From: Maylandia zebra
Lineage: Eukaryota; Chordata; Actinopteri; Cichliformes; Cichlidae
NCBI RefSeq assembly: GCF_041146795.1
Contig: NC_135170.1
Location: forward strand, 20,082,033-20,146,032
Direction of reading: 5' to 3'
DNA length: 64,000 nt
The position numbers and the translations under genes were made by a program. Below are positions 37,450-53,000 of the stretch, one piece after another. Under the pieces are notes generated by a model. The model did no database searches, was not told the DNA's origin, and saw nothing but the letters and a program-made list of their open reading frames with translations. Position 1 is the first letter of the stretch. Each line of letters starts with the position of its first letter.

Positions 37450-38220
37450 ATAAAGTAAAACAGTGGCTCTCTCAGAACCTGCATTATACACACTATTAGG
37501 CACACCTTGCTAATACTGGGTTGGACTGCAGAGATATTGGTCCATATTGATATGATAGCATTGCACAGCTGCTGCACATTTGTCTGTTTCACATCCATGA
37601 TGCAATTCTCTTCATTCACCTTTTTGGATTTTCTCTAAATCTCAATGGGGATGCGGTGACCATTTGAGTAGAGTGAAATCATTGTCATGTTAAAGGAGCC
37701 AGTTTCAGATGACAGCAACAGTACTGGCAAGCAGGCTGTGGTGTTTCAACTGATCCTCAGAAAATATCCCCCACAGATTTACACCACCACAACCACTGCT
37801 ACAAGGAAGGATGGATTCATGTTTTCGTGGCTAATGCCAAATTCTGACAGTATACCATCTAAATGTTACGACACAACTCATCAGACTAGGCAACCTTTTT
37901 CCAAACTTCTGTTGTCCAGTTTTGGTAAGCCTGTGTGAATCGTAGCCTCAGTTTCCTGTTTTAGGTGACAGGAGCGGCTCCTCTGTGGTCTTCTGCTTCA
38001 TCTGCTTCAAGGTTTATGTTCAGAGATGCTCTTCTGCATACTCTGCTGTAGGTTTTTCTGTTGCCTTGCTATCAACTTAAAGCAGTTTGGTCATTTTCCT
38101 CTGAAGTCTGACATCAATAAAGCATTTTTACCCAGAGAAGCGCTGCTCACTGGATATTTTTTAGGTCCATGCTCTGTAAAGTCTAGAGATTGTTGCATGG
38201 TAAAGTAGATCAGCAGTAGA
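37450..38220 (-). mobile_element. Tc1-like transposon, reverse orientation, decayed
   Basis: The plus strand carries the reverse of a fish Tc1-like element. Segments such as TGGTCCATATTGATATGATA, AAAATATCCCCCACAGATTT, CTCAGTTTCCTGTTTTAGGT and ACTGGATATTTTTTAGGTCC lie in the expected order. On the minus strand they correspond to the transposase catalytic region, then the helix-turn-helix region. Several internal segments are missing and the frame is broken. It is the same family as the forward copy at 18,055-18,690. Confidence 0.75.
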
Positions 38221-38559
38221 ATTGTTATTTTTAAATATTTTTTTCATTTTCATTTTGGTTTGACTTTTTATTTTTAATTCTGTTTAGTCTAACTTACTGC
38301 CCAGATTTGTTTCCCCTTTGAGTTGTTTTTTATTTGAAGATTTTTTTGTTTTTGTTTAGTTTTTTTTATTAGTTTCAATGTTAGTTCTAGATAGTTTCAT
38401 ATTTTTAGTTGATCTTAGTTAGTTTTCCAAGTTCACAAAATAACTTAGAATGATTAATTTTCAACCTATGGCAGTTTCAAAAGTTTTGCCTTTTATTTTT
38501 CTCAACTAGTTCCCCTCTTGCAAAACACTTAGCCCTATACTGTTTGGATCAAATAATAT

Positions 38560-38710
38560 AACGGTGACAAATTCACCCTCTCAAGCAGCAGGTAGCTGGT
38601 TTGATTCCGACCAGAGACACATAAACCTCTTTGGGATTGTGACAGGGTGTCCGGCATCAAACTGCAAACTCAAACATGCAGAGCGACCCTTTGTGATGAG
38701 GGAGACAGCA
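38560..38710. repeat. SINE/LINE tail fragment
   Basis: GGTTTGATTCC (B-box-like) is followed by GTGTCCGGCATCAAACTGC and AAACATGCAGAGCGACCC, matching the order of a widespread fish SINE with LINE-derived tail. A related piece lies at about 38,905-39,000 (GTTCCTGGTTGAAATCC, then AAGTTTGCATG). Confidence 0.5.
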
Positions 38711-39009
38711 GAATAAGAACCCTAAATTTCATATATTTCATTTCAATTTTAACCTGAAATTTGGTTACTTTTCTCAAAGTGATCCAAAATATATAAAAAT
38801 AAAAATGTTTAAAATTGTATGTTGTTCATGGAACATGGGGAAGCTCTAAACAGTATAAATGTGTATAAGGTGCACAAAAGGATGAGAGATGGTGCTCGGT
38901 CACAGGATGTGAACTAGAGGAGTGGGGTTTCTGAGCGTTAGTACTATCAGCTTACAGCACGAAGGTTCCTGGTTGAAATCCTGTCTGCAAAGTTTGCATG
39001 TTTGACCAA

Positions 39010-39860
39010 CTCCATTGCAATTGGGAGGGGCTGTCTCCTACAGTTCAAATTACTTTGAGCAGTCAGTAAGGCCAGAAAAGTGCTATTTGAATCCAAATAC
39101 ATTGTGTAACTGCCCCTTGTTGGTTGTGCTTCAAGTATCCAGAATGTAAGAAAATAATGAAAATAATTATTCATTATTTTCATTATTCTCATAATCACAT
39201 TAGAATGCAGCAAACTGAGATTAAAACACAGATCAGAAGAGGGTTGGAGAGTCATAAGATTATAAAGTCATAAAGAGCAAATCCTCCACACACAACATTT
39301 CCTTCCACTGCTTTAAATGCACAGGCTAGTTTGCAATACGCAAGTTTTGTGCTCTAAGTGATAATTAATATTGAACTAATGTTGATTAGTAATTGTAATA
39401 TATATACATATATATATATATATCATATTATAAATCCCAAGAGTTCAGATATTTTGCCATTTTCACTTTTAATAAAGCATAAAACATAATAAAGCAGTGC
39501 TACATCTTCTTGACTGAGGTAAAACGCAACATGATATTTTGTGAAAATAGATGTTTTTTTTCTTCTTCTTCTCCCTGACCTCTGAAATATTACCAATTTA
39601 GTATTATTTATTAAAGCATTAACATAACAGCAGAATGCAATTCATACATTCTAAATAGATTGTTGTAGATAATTATTATGAAGCAATTTTTGACTCAGTT
39701 CTAAACCTGACCTGAGCTATGTGAAGTCATTGAATATGAATGAATAGTATGTAATGCTTAATGCATCTATTTGCATCTATTTAAGTTTACATGTATATAT
39801 ATATATATATATATATAAAAAAAAGACAAGCAAAGAGTAAGTTTACTTCTTTAATTGTTC
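39010..39860. other. Intergenic with AT microsatellites
   Basis: No exon was recognised. (TA)n runs lie at about 39,403-39,422 and 39,792-39,817. Confidence 0.45.
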
Positions 39861-39863
39861 ACA

Positions 39864-39869
39864 TTTATT
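39864..39869 (-). terminator. pvalb: Poly(A) signal of fourth parvalbumin gene
   Basis: Minus-strand AATAAA about 240 bp past the stop. Confidence 0.5.
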
Positions 39870-40108
39870 GATTCAAGGTACCTGATTGATTAAACACAAA
39901 CATGTTTAACATCCAACTTTGGTCATCTGTCTACTAAACATCTTATACACGTTGCATCACATGAACAGGGAGAGCAGCAGGCAGGTACAGATTTTGTGAG
40001 GTTTTTGGTCTTTGCATGAAACAATCCAGAAAGTCAAGATCTCCATTGCAAATCCATTATTCAGAACAAGGGTAGACAGCCTCGGTCGTATGTGTATGTA
40101 GTTTCTCT

Positions 40109-41937
<1,829 letters not shown>

Positions 41938-42639
41938 GGTCCTCTGTGGCTGCCTGAGGGATACACATACACATGCATGGAAGAAATGCAAAGTGACACT
42001 AAATTGAACTGCTGAGGGCGTTTTCTGCCGCCAGATAGCTGCAACTGTCAAAGAAAAGCAGGACTTGTGGATAGGTTAAGCATTATCATCACCTACGTGG
42101 GCATTTTTCTGATCAGCACAGTCAAAAAGAGAGCTGAGTGGGACCTTTTATCAGCAGGGCAGGGCTGTACCATTTTAACAATAAAGTAAAATTATTATAG
42201 CTATAAACAGCATAGGCTCCACAGTAGGAAAAATGTTCATTGTGTGGTATCATTTTAGCATCGTATGTGAATTGGATTATGGTTTTCTAATGTTAAACAC
42301 ATTCATTTTTCCACAAAGGAAGTTGCAGGTAACTGAAAAGGTAATCACAAATAGGTCCGAACATTTTATTTTTTTTGTCTTCCTACATTTAAACATTTAT
42401 ATCCCCCCTCTCTTAAAGCTAGAGGACTAAAGATTCACAAAACAGTGACACACAGCTATCAGCACACAAAGAATTTGCAGAAAAACTGCACTTGAATTTG
42501 CAGAAAAAGTGGTACTCACCGTGCTTTGGGTGAGGTTTGGAGATCTCCGTTGCTCTTGCTTTGTGCTTGTAAGCCACCAACACTCTCTTACAGCTTCGTG
42601 ATCCTGAGTGCAAGAAGCAACCTGACGTATCTGTCCTCA

Positions 42640-43540
42640 AACCAAGGGAGATTTCCTTCACGCCACCGACTGCCTCCTCCCCCTTCATCAGTTAATCAGA
42701 GCAGATAATTTTCCCATTCATACTGTTTTGTGAACTTGCATCCATGACCAAAGCACAGTAAGAACATATTCACATCCCAACACATCTGATCCTCATAAAC
42801 ATGCATTTTTCTGCAATTTATCTATTTTATTACCACAGTTGCTATGTTGGTGCTGTAGTATTGTAGTACATTTGTAGGGAAATTAATAAGGATTATACAA
42901 TCAGATACACTCAAGTGAAAATGGTAGTTGTCCTTGATTTTATTACACCTATGTGGCAAGTTTTAAAACATGCAATGAAGTCAGTCTTAACAGAGCATGT
43001 GATTTTTATGCGTTCTTGAGCACAACATGCTGAATTAAAAAAAATGAATTAAAATACAGGCGAGATTGTATTACAAATAATTTCATACCAGTATTCCAAG
43101 TAATACGCAAAATAACATATATAACCCATCCTATGGATTACATAGGAATTACAGGTTTACAGCAATATCTACATGCATTTAGTCTTGATGCCGTTTTGGG
43201 GACAGATTTTTTTTAGGCTATTTCTATGTTTGGTTTTCCATGTAAATCTAACAACGAGCCATATTTATATGAAATTCATACTCACAATAAAACAAAAACA
43301 ACGAATAAAACCACACATACCCATAATAAAGGTCCTAAAGGTAGCATCACTCGTCAAATACATTCATAAATTTTTGTAGTTTATAACTTGCCGTAAACAC
43401 AGATATAAACATTTTATATAGAGAGGTCTTCTTTCATAACCACTTTTACGTGCCTCACATGGTTGGCGACTGACTGAATGCAGAAAGCTTTCTTCAGCTT
43501 TGATACAAATCACTGGATTTAACTGACTGAGAATAAAGCT
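42640..43540. other. Intergenic between the parvalbumin array and lmtk2
   Basis: No exon or clear repeat was recognised. Reverse CCAAT boxes (ATTGG) at about 43,549-43,553 and 43,590-43,594 mark the approach to the lmtk2 promoter. Confidence 0.45.
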
Positions 43541-43639
43541 CGAACCCGATTGGCTGTGGGAGTTCAACGCGACGGAATTGTCCCTTGTAATTGGTTTAGG
43601 CTGCTGTCAATTCCTTGAAGTTTCACGGCCCACTTTCAG

Positions 43640-43667
43640 TGACGTCACGGTGTACAGGAACATGGCG
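43640..43667 (+). promoter_or_regulatory. lmtk2: CRE and YY1-like motifs in lmtk2 promoter
   Basis: TGACGTCA (43,640-43,647) is a full CRE and AACATGGCG (43,659-43,667) resembles a YY1 start-site element. They lie about 390 bp upstream of the start codon with ATTGG boxes further upstream and no TATA box. Confidence 0.45.
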
Positions 43668-44045
43668 CTTTGGAGGAGAGGTTCTTCATGATAGTCAGGG
43701 GCTATAACGATTGAAATTCCCATTGTGTTCATTTAGACAACACTAAAGTACAGACACTAAATATGAGAGGCCGCGAAAGGTGACCGCCCCCTCTGTCTCC
43801 ATGGATACCCGACCACTGCGTGTGGTAGCGGCGTTTGCTGTCGTCAGCTGAAACTCTTAGCATCGATAGCTAAAGCTAGTTAGCTGGCGAATAGCCAGAC
43901 GCAAAAACAGACAAAATGTGCTCGTTTATGTAGCCTAGACTAACGCGAAGCTGCTATTCAATGTTTAAAACACTTAAGCCTTTTTTTAAAATCAGCCATT
44001 TATTTGATTTCACGTAGCTAACATTTTGTTAGCTAAGCTATAAGG

Positions 44046-47000
44046 ATGGAGAACCGCCGTGTATATGTTTTGTTGCTGAGCTTTGGGATTTTTCTATCGG
44101 CTTTGGGACTGTCTGAAGGCGCCCCTCTTCAGTATGGTCAGAAATCAGGTAAGGCAACCGATTCACAGGTAAAGTGTGTTGTGTTTGTCCACATGAGAGG
44201 ATGTTTTGCTGAAATTGGTAGCTGGTGCTAATACGAAGCTAAAAGCTAACAACACACTAGCTTGAACTGTATTTCCGGTTATCCAGACAGGAGTGTTTTC
44301 AATGGACGGGTTGTCATACTTGTTTGTTTGGTTGATCACAGAGTTATCAGAATATCGGTTCTGGTCTTTCCGTAGTTTGTTTAATAATGATGAATAACTG
44401 CAGGTCATTGTCACGACTCGGCCAAATGGCACAGTGATCAACACAGACGTTTCCTTTAACTATTCTCGGAAAAACACTAATTTATTGCTGCAGGTTTATT
44501 TCTGATTAATATTTAACAGCAGAAACCAGTGATGTGTGTGTTGTTGCTTCCTGGTACATAGATGTTAACCTTTTACTGGGATTGGTCTAGGTGTTGATGT
44601 AAACAAGTTTAAGGCACAACAAGGTGGATGGTGGCCTACCCGCATGGAAATAATGTTTCTGGTTCTAAAGTGAACCTTGATTAACTTGCTTCGATGACTA
44701 CAGTGTAATATTTCACCCAAATAAAGAGTCCTGTTATGGTTGGGGCCTCATGAATTGTATGTGTTCTTTGAAGAAAAGTTGCTATCTTATTAAAAAATTA
44801 AAAACACTTAATGTAGTAATTAAGAGAGTCTCCTGTTCAGGACACAGCTGTAAAAACGGAAGAAAACTGTGTTATTAGGTTACTAATGTGACTATTTCAT
44901 ATTTGCACAGTCACAAATCACCAAAGAAATACAAATGTGAAACAATCATCTTCTTAAATAATCAGTTGAGATGGAATATTCAAGATTCCATAATACTTTG
45001 AGCAGTCATTAAACGTTACAGTGCTATGAAAAAAATATTTGCCCCCTTCCTGATTTGTTTTTTCTTTTTGCATATTTTTCACACTTAAATGTTTCAGGTC
45101 ACCAAATAAAATAACTGAAATAAATAGAAAATATTTTGCAATTGTTAAATTTGGTTTTTCATTTATTAAGGGAAAAGTTTACCTAACCTACAAGGAGCTA
45201 TGTGAAAAACTAATTGTCTCCCAAACCTTATAACTGGCTGTGTCACTTTTGGCAGCAGAAAATTAAATAACTGGCAATGAGTTTTTAGCATTGTTGTGGA
45301 AATTTGGCCCACTCTTTGCTAAATTGTTTTAATTCAGCTACATTAGAAGGTCTTTGAGCATGAACAGCCTGTTTAAGGTCATGCAAATGGCTCTCAATCA
45401 GTTTTAAATCTGGACTTTAAATAGGTTACTCCAAAACCATCACCACCTCCTTTTTTTTTCTTGAACTATTCAGAGGTGGACTTGCTGATGTGTTTGAGGT
45501 CTTTGTCCCGTCTAAAGTGTGCTTGAGCTTCAGGGCACATATTGTAGGCCAAATTCATGCTTGCATCAATCACAGCAAGCTGCCCTGAAACAGCAAACCA
45601 GCCCTAGACCATCACACTACAACCACCATGTTTGAGTCTTAGTATAATGTTTTTTTTATGAAATGCTGTGTTTGATTTACACCAGATGTTACAGGATGCA
45701 AAATTTTCAAAAACATCACCTTCTTTTTGGCAAATGTGAAATAATCTTTTGTTTTATTTTTGGTCAGCAATGGTTTTTGCCTCAGAACTCTTTCATGCAT
45801 GCCATTTGTGCCCATTCTCTTTCTTATTGTTGAATCATGAACTCGAACCTTAGCTGAGCCAAGTGAAGCCTGCACTTTTTTAGATGTTGTTCTAGGTTTT
45901 TTTGTAACCTACTGGATGAGTTGTTGATGCGCTCTTGCACTAATTTTGGTAGGCTGGACACTCATCAAAAGGTTCACCACCATTCCAAGTTTTCCATTTG
46001 TGGATAATGGATCTCACCATAGTTCACTGGAGTCCAAAACATTAGAAATGGCTTTCTAACCCTTCCTGATAAATGTCAGTGTTTTGTGTCTCATCTGTTG
46101 TTGAGCTTCTTTAGATCTTTGCTTGATGTGTTACATTTTGAGATCTTTTAACCTACTTCATGTTGTCAGACAGGTTTTGTTTAAGTGATTTCATTCAACA
46201 GGTCTGGCAGTAATCAGGCCTGGGTGTGGCTAATGAAATTGAACATGGCTATCTGAAGAAAAAAATGTGGTTAGTCACAGATATGGTTTTTTTTTTCTTT
46301 CACATAGGGCCAAGTAAACCTGGATAGTTTTATTGCCTTAATAACAAAAAAAAATCATAATTTAAAAACTGTATTTTGAATTATCTAAGGTCATCTTTGT
46401 CTAAAATTAAAATTTGATCTGACACATGTTAATGTGAGAAATGCACCCCCCCCCCCCCAAAAAAAAAAAAAGAAAAAGAAAAAAAAGAAAATAGAAATCA
46501 GCAGTAGCTGTAATACTTTTGCCACAAAGCTACGAGAAGCTTCTTCAACTGAAGAAGCTTCTCGGATGAGAGGTGAAACGTCTTCAAGCAACTTAAAGAA
46601 GTCCAGACGCTTTTCTTTGCAAGCTCCTTTGACAACATGTTTCCTAGCACATTACCAACACTCGCTGGTAATGTGTAACTATAACAGATTCCAGTCTTAT
46701 CACTACAAGTTAATGATTAGCAACAGCGTTGTTTGCTTAATCATAACGAATAGCACAGGAAAGTACAGTGTAAGATGAAATATAGTCCATATTTTTATTA
46801 TTTTATTACACAGCAACCTGTCCTTTGGTCCATTTTCCTAGTCTACTTATATCTGTGTGTACACATGATATAATAATTCTTGATTATTTGATTGTTCAAA
46901 GTTTTGACTTTAAGTTTCTGATTGTTAATGAGATTGTTCTTATGAATATGACTTGGGCTTGCCAATCTGCAAGGGATATTCCGTTTACACATGACAAACA

Positions 47001-50000
47001 GGGGTAAAAATAGGTTGTTAAGCTTTAACCAAAATGTCAATGTTTAAATTGTAGGGCATAGCCAGGTGATATTTGTTTGATTAGTCTACAAGTCATTAAC
47101 CTTTCACTACTCTGCTCAGTGACTACCACTACAGACTGTTGGACTGTTGGAGATGCTTGTAATAAGCAAGTTTATCCTTTAGCAGTTGTTTATTTTCTAA
47201 ATGGTGGAAATCAAATTTAGTTTTGTCCCTAACCAGACAGAGATAAGTATTAGCCTATTTTAGGTGCCTCTGTTTTTTCGTTTGATTCATGATATTCTCA
47301 GACTGAAGAACCTTAAACTAACCCAAAGCTTTTAGCCACAGTGCCATTTGCCATTTTGTGTGTAACTAAAAGTAGACATCCACTGTTGTGCACACCGGTC
47401 GGTGGGTGAAATCTGTAAAAAATGGGTCAACTCCTCCTCTCCCTGAATGCCTGCTGAAATATGCAGTTTAACTGAAATAGGAGGTGACAGCTCCCTGCTG
47501 TATTGGTCCCAAAAACCAGTTGAGTCATTTGGTGGGGCCTGCCAAGTCATAATATGAACCTATGACTCAAATAAAGCCTAATGGAGGAGAACTGATCCCA
47601 TGTAGCGCTGCCGTGACCCAGCTCCTGTTTTTTTGTATCTGGCTGCTGCTGTAGCCTCTCTGGGAGCCCTGCACTGCCTGGAACCCTGTTGTTTTGCTGA
47701 ACCAGGTAGTGGGTATGTGTCAAAAAGCTGCCCGCAATTACAGCTGAATGTTTTTCACAGGATTGGTGTGAGCTTTGGAGTTATTAAAGCCATTTGTTCC
47801 AATGATTTATCCCACTACTCATTTTAATTGCTGTAATTTAAATAGAAAGGGGCATTGGCTGAAAAATAGCCAGATGTGACATAATTTAGTGCCGACTGAA
47901 ACAGGGCTGTTAAGTCCAAGCTTATCATTAGCTTGGTTTTGCTTTAAAGTTGTTAGAGGTCATTGCTGGTCTAGAGAATATTATAAAACCCTTAAGAACT
48001 GGATTGCCTCATTTTTAGATCCAGATTAGTATAGTAATGGCTTGCTGTGTGGTTTGAGAAAAGTAAATATAGGGCAAAGCTACTTTGATTTCCCTCTGAA
48101 ACATATTTGCTTTGGCATTGTGGAAAACCCCAGTAAGAAAACACTCTGTCTCAGTACAAGATTCTCATCTGGGGGGCAGTACGGATGACTGGTTTGAAGG
48201 CTGACACAGTAACAGCACAAAAATGCATTTGGTGGATTCATATAATTTTTAGGGATGTTGGCCTAAACCATGCAGTGATGTGCATCTGTTCACCTTTTTA
48301 AAACCATGCCTTTTTAGCACGGAGTCCTCAGCCAGAATTGTCTGGGTCAGGTTTTTGCCTTTACTTGCCTTGTTAATGGGTCATTTGCTTTTCACATAAG
48401 AATATCAATCTTGACATTGCTATTGCATAAATGGACTTAAAGGCTTATAGTTTTATATAATATGAATCATTTATCTCTGGCATTACCTATAGAGTTTGCT
48501 TACAGGTTTGAGTTGCATGTGTTTATAAGGAAATATTATGTTTAATTCTTGTTTTATTCACTTAACATTTTTGATTGTTAAAAAGTTTCAGTCTGGTTGG
48601 ACGTTCAAGACTTAACAATCCCTCTTCATTGTTCTGTTGATGGTGATGATAATTGCAAGGTAAAGAACCCTTACATTTAACAGCTGTGAGTACACATGCC
48701 ATTTATAGCTACATTCACTGGTCCAATACACTACAGAGCTATTTAATCTTTAATTTCTCCTCTCATCAATATTTTACTGGATACAGTTTCTCTGTTGCAG
48801 TCTTAAGCACAGAGGTTTGTGGAAGTAATCCTTTAGAAAGAGCACTTCATAATGGTGGTCTTGCTGTTGTTGCTAATTTATTTGCATCATAATATATCAT
48901 CAACTATCATTGACTTACAAAGATCTTCGTGATATCTATCACTGGCGATTCAAATTGTAACTGTGCACAGTTCTCAGTGAAAGAGGCCACAGAATTCAGT
49001 TTACCTGCACCAGTTTTGGGGTTGTAGTTCAGTATTTTCTGCCCAGCAGGGAAAACATTAGGCATTCAGACATTAGTGAAAAGAAGCAGAGTGCATGAAG
49101 GACTTTCATTATGATCATAAGTAAAGAGAACAGATTAAGCCATCTTTTCTATTTCTGTCAGTGACTGCTTGGTGTTCTGTGGCCGACACTGAATCTCAAT
49201 CATGGCTGACACTCTGTATCATATCTAATATTCCTCAGGGAGTTGGAGGGATTGCTGCTCCATCTTCTCTACTCTCTGACAACCTATGCTGTGTGGATAT
49301 ACCCCCCCTCCCCCGTCTCAGATTAGAACTTACTAAATAGTTAGACCACTGTACAGCCTCATGTGCCAAGCTCTTGCCTTAAGTTTATTTCAACAAAATA
49401 ATTTGTTACCTGCCACTGTTTTGCCTGAAATTGCAAACCTGTCAACCTAGAAATGATATGGCACCCACATTTGTTTTTCTGATTTTTTTTTCAAGAGAGT
49501 TATGTGCAAACTAAATACTCATACAGTCAGAGAAACAGGAACAAACCTTTCTCTTGGTAAATAAATATAATCTCAAATGATGAGTGTGATAGGTGTTAGT
49601 GGTTCAAATCATCATTCTGTTGATTACCCTTGGTGTTTCATTGAGGAAGAACACCAGAATTTAATTCACAGTTATATTTATTTTCAATTTCTTGTGTCAT
49701 ACTGCCTAAGCATAAAATTGATGTGTCAAAAACGGCTAACAATTACAACAGTTTCCATGCTGACGGAGCAAGGGCAGATCACAATTTCATGTTTGTGAAA
49801 TCCTCTGACATTCTAAACATGCACATGAACTGTGACACCTGTTCAACTTAATTTCCTCCCAAAATTGGGCCCATGTTTACAGTTCAAATTTTAAAACGGA
49901 ATGCAGTGTTAAATGTTGAACCTGAAAATGTGCTGGATTGGATGTTGGATTTCTCATTTGACTTACATTTGTTTTTACTGTGGTAACTGACCTATAGTGA

Positions 50001-53000
50001 AGTCAGATAGCACCCAAAGTCTTTCACTATGGTGCTATGCTGTTTAAATGTCTGTAGGGGTGGGTGATATAGCCAGATGAACCTTTTGTAACTAGAGATG
50101 GCACGATACCACTTTTTTATGTCCGATACCGATACCGATATCATAAATTTGGATATCTGCCGATACCGATATGAATCCGATATAGTGTTTTTTAGTCAAC
50201 AAAACTGTTTTTTAAATATCTTGCTGCATTTTGTATAAGTTCATACTCAAGTTTAAAACAACAACTACACTAAAGCTATTCTGTTATACCTGTATGCAAA
50301 AAAAAAAAAATTTCATAGTTCAGCAATACTGATCAATCTAATAAACTTGAACCTACACCATCCTCCCTATTCTGGTATTTTAAAGAGTACTTAGCATAAA
50401 TATTAAGCAACCTAACTAATAGGGTTCCAACTCCCAGCAACAACAAAAATAAATAAATAAAAAATAGGGAACCACCCCTCACGCTCCACCTCATGATGCT
50501 TAATCGACGTAATCAACCTTAATTTGATGCAGTGTGAAAAAAAAGGCACAGAAATCAATTATTTTTCAAGAAATATTAAATAGATTCAACATCTTTCTTC
50601 AACAAAATTGCAGACTGCACAGATGGTACCTTCCCAAAGGAAAAAGTACTATAGCTTACTAGGGTATTTATATTAGACTTAATAGTCACTATATACAGTA
50701 ATTGACTTCTATTCATTTTACATCAAATTAAAACTTTGGGTGTCAGATAATTATTTATTAAAAGCTAGACATTTTAAATGAGAATAAGAAAGAAAAGTAT
50801 GTCTTTGTGCCCCCTTTTCCCTGTTAATGCCCTATCGGCCCCCCTGGCTAAACTTTGCTAGATCCGCCCCTGCACAGTTACCAGCGTCAGCTACGTAGAA
50901 AAAGATCCTCGAGTAGAAAGTAATATTAAATACATTCTAACAACAGCTGATCAAGCTTAAACGTGCTGCTGTTGTTCAGCCGCTGGTTTCCTCTTTCTGG
51001 TGCAAAGTGGGCCAAAAACAAACAAGAGACACTGACTCGCACAGAAAAGCCGATCAGCTGATCATTAAGCAGTTTCATCATTGAAGTAGCAGCAAGAAGA
51101 GGCAGTCGCTTGTTAAGCTTAACGCAGGAATGCTTTACAAACATTCAGAGATGGACTTACACACTTGCTTTACTTCTCTCGGGATAACTTTGTCGGAGAT
51201 GAAATGCCGGGTTGCTAGCGAAGCTCCAAATGCTATCCAGACCACCGACAGGTCCCGCATGCCACAGCCGCTCTATCACGTGATGCATACTGCTAACGTT
51301 CTGAGGTGAGTTATGGCGTGTTGCAAGTTTTGTGAGGTGCTTTCGTGATATTTAATGGATCGGATTACATTTTTAATTTTTCTCCGATATCCGATCCAGT
51401 AATTTAGGTCAGTATCGGACCGATACGTAATATCGGATCGGTCCATCTCTATTTGTAACCTGTGATGTAGCGTATACTTAGGGTACAGATTGTTAATGTC
51501 ACAACATTCCATATATGCAGAATCTGCAAATATCCATTATGCATGTTTCCAGCACCTTTTTGAATCTCTGTTATAGAAAATTGAGAGAGTTCTGAAAGCA
51601 GTGTACCTACTAATTATTTTTTACTATGTAGATAAGCTAGCTAAAGTCTGATTTTTCATTTATTCCAAATCGGTTCAGGTGTGTGTTGCAATCATACTCA
51701 CATGTTGGTGTGAAAGCCTGAGACACCTAGATGTGAGTTTGTCATCTGGATGTATTAGTCACCCAATTTCATCTGTCAGAAATTTTGTAGCCAGAAGGAG
51801 ACTCAGTAGGTGTATACTGTCCTTCTAGCAGACACAATGTACCTGACAAGCCGCAACCAGTGGGACGCTGAATAAACATTGACGGGAGGCTAGGAAGAAG
51901 TGTCTCGCACAAATTCCCACTGCTCTCAACTCTCACGGGCCACACTGAGGTAGATTGTAGGTGGATGTGATTAGGGCTGGGCCATATTATACCGTTCACG
52001 GTAATACCGGTATAATGTTAGGCAACGATAGGAAAATGAAATATCGCGATAGAATGGGAGTAAAACGCGCATGCCAGTGCCTTTGTTTTCATACGCACAT
52101 GGCCGATTGTTGAGTGAAACAGATGAACCAGAATTGGTTTGTAAAAATGGTGCAACTTCAGTGATGTGGAACTGGTTTGGTGTTTGTCCGTCAGATACAC
52201 AACAAAGCACATTTTTTTGCAGAACATGCAAGTGGCCGTTGTTATTGTCATATTTGTCGGACTAAGATGCTCTTAAATCTGGGAGTAATCTGGGTCCTAA
52301 ACTCCGTATTCTTCAGGTCAAACAACACTGCAGCATCACTTAGAGTTAAAAACTGTCTAAATTCTTTCATCTTTAATAAAACGATCAGCATTGCTGCTTT
52401 ACCAGGTGTAACTATAAAGTTTAACTTCCAGGCATCCATGAAAACAAAAGTTATTACATTTAACGGAGTTAGAAGTTAGCAGGAAGCTAGCGGAAGTTAG
52501 CTCGCTAGTTTCGCTAGTTACCTAAGCATGATATAGCATGTTCTGATGGAGAGATTTCTGAAAAAAATCAAACGTACAGCTCTGCTATCACTTCCAACAT
52601 AAATGAAGACAGGAAACTAAACAGCAGTGACGTTTGTAGGGTTACTGAAGTTGGGCTAGCTGGTATATAATGATGTGCTACGTGATCGCTAGCGACACAG
52701 CTATGTTAGCATAACATAAACAGTGAAGCTGGAGGACGAACACTAACACTTTTCCACTTATAAAAGTTAACGTGAAGGTTCTTCATGATTAGAGACAAAT
52801 GCAATCGCATGGCAGGATGCTGTAAACGGACCAAACTTCAGTCAGGAGAACAACTGAGATAATCCATCCACAATACGAGGTTAGTCATTAATATACTGCA
52901 ACAACATGGGAATAGAGCAGCTGCCAGAGAATTCAACATTAATGAATCAATGGTACAGAAGTGGAGGAAGCAAGAAGAATGAGTTTAATAAAGTTTGATT

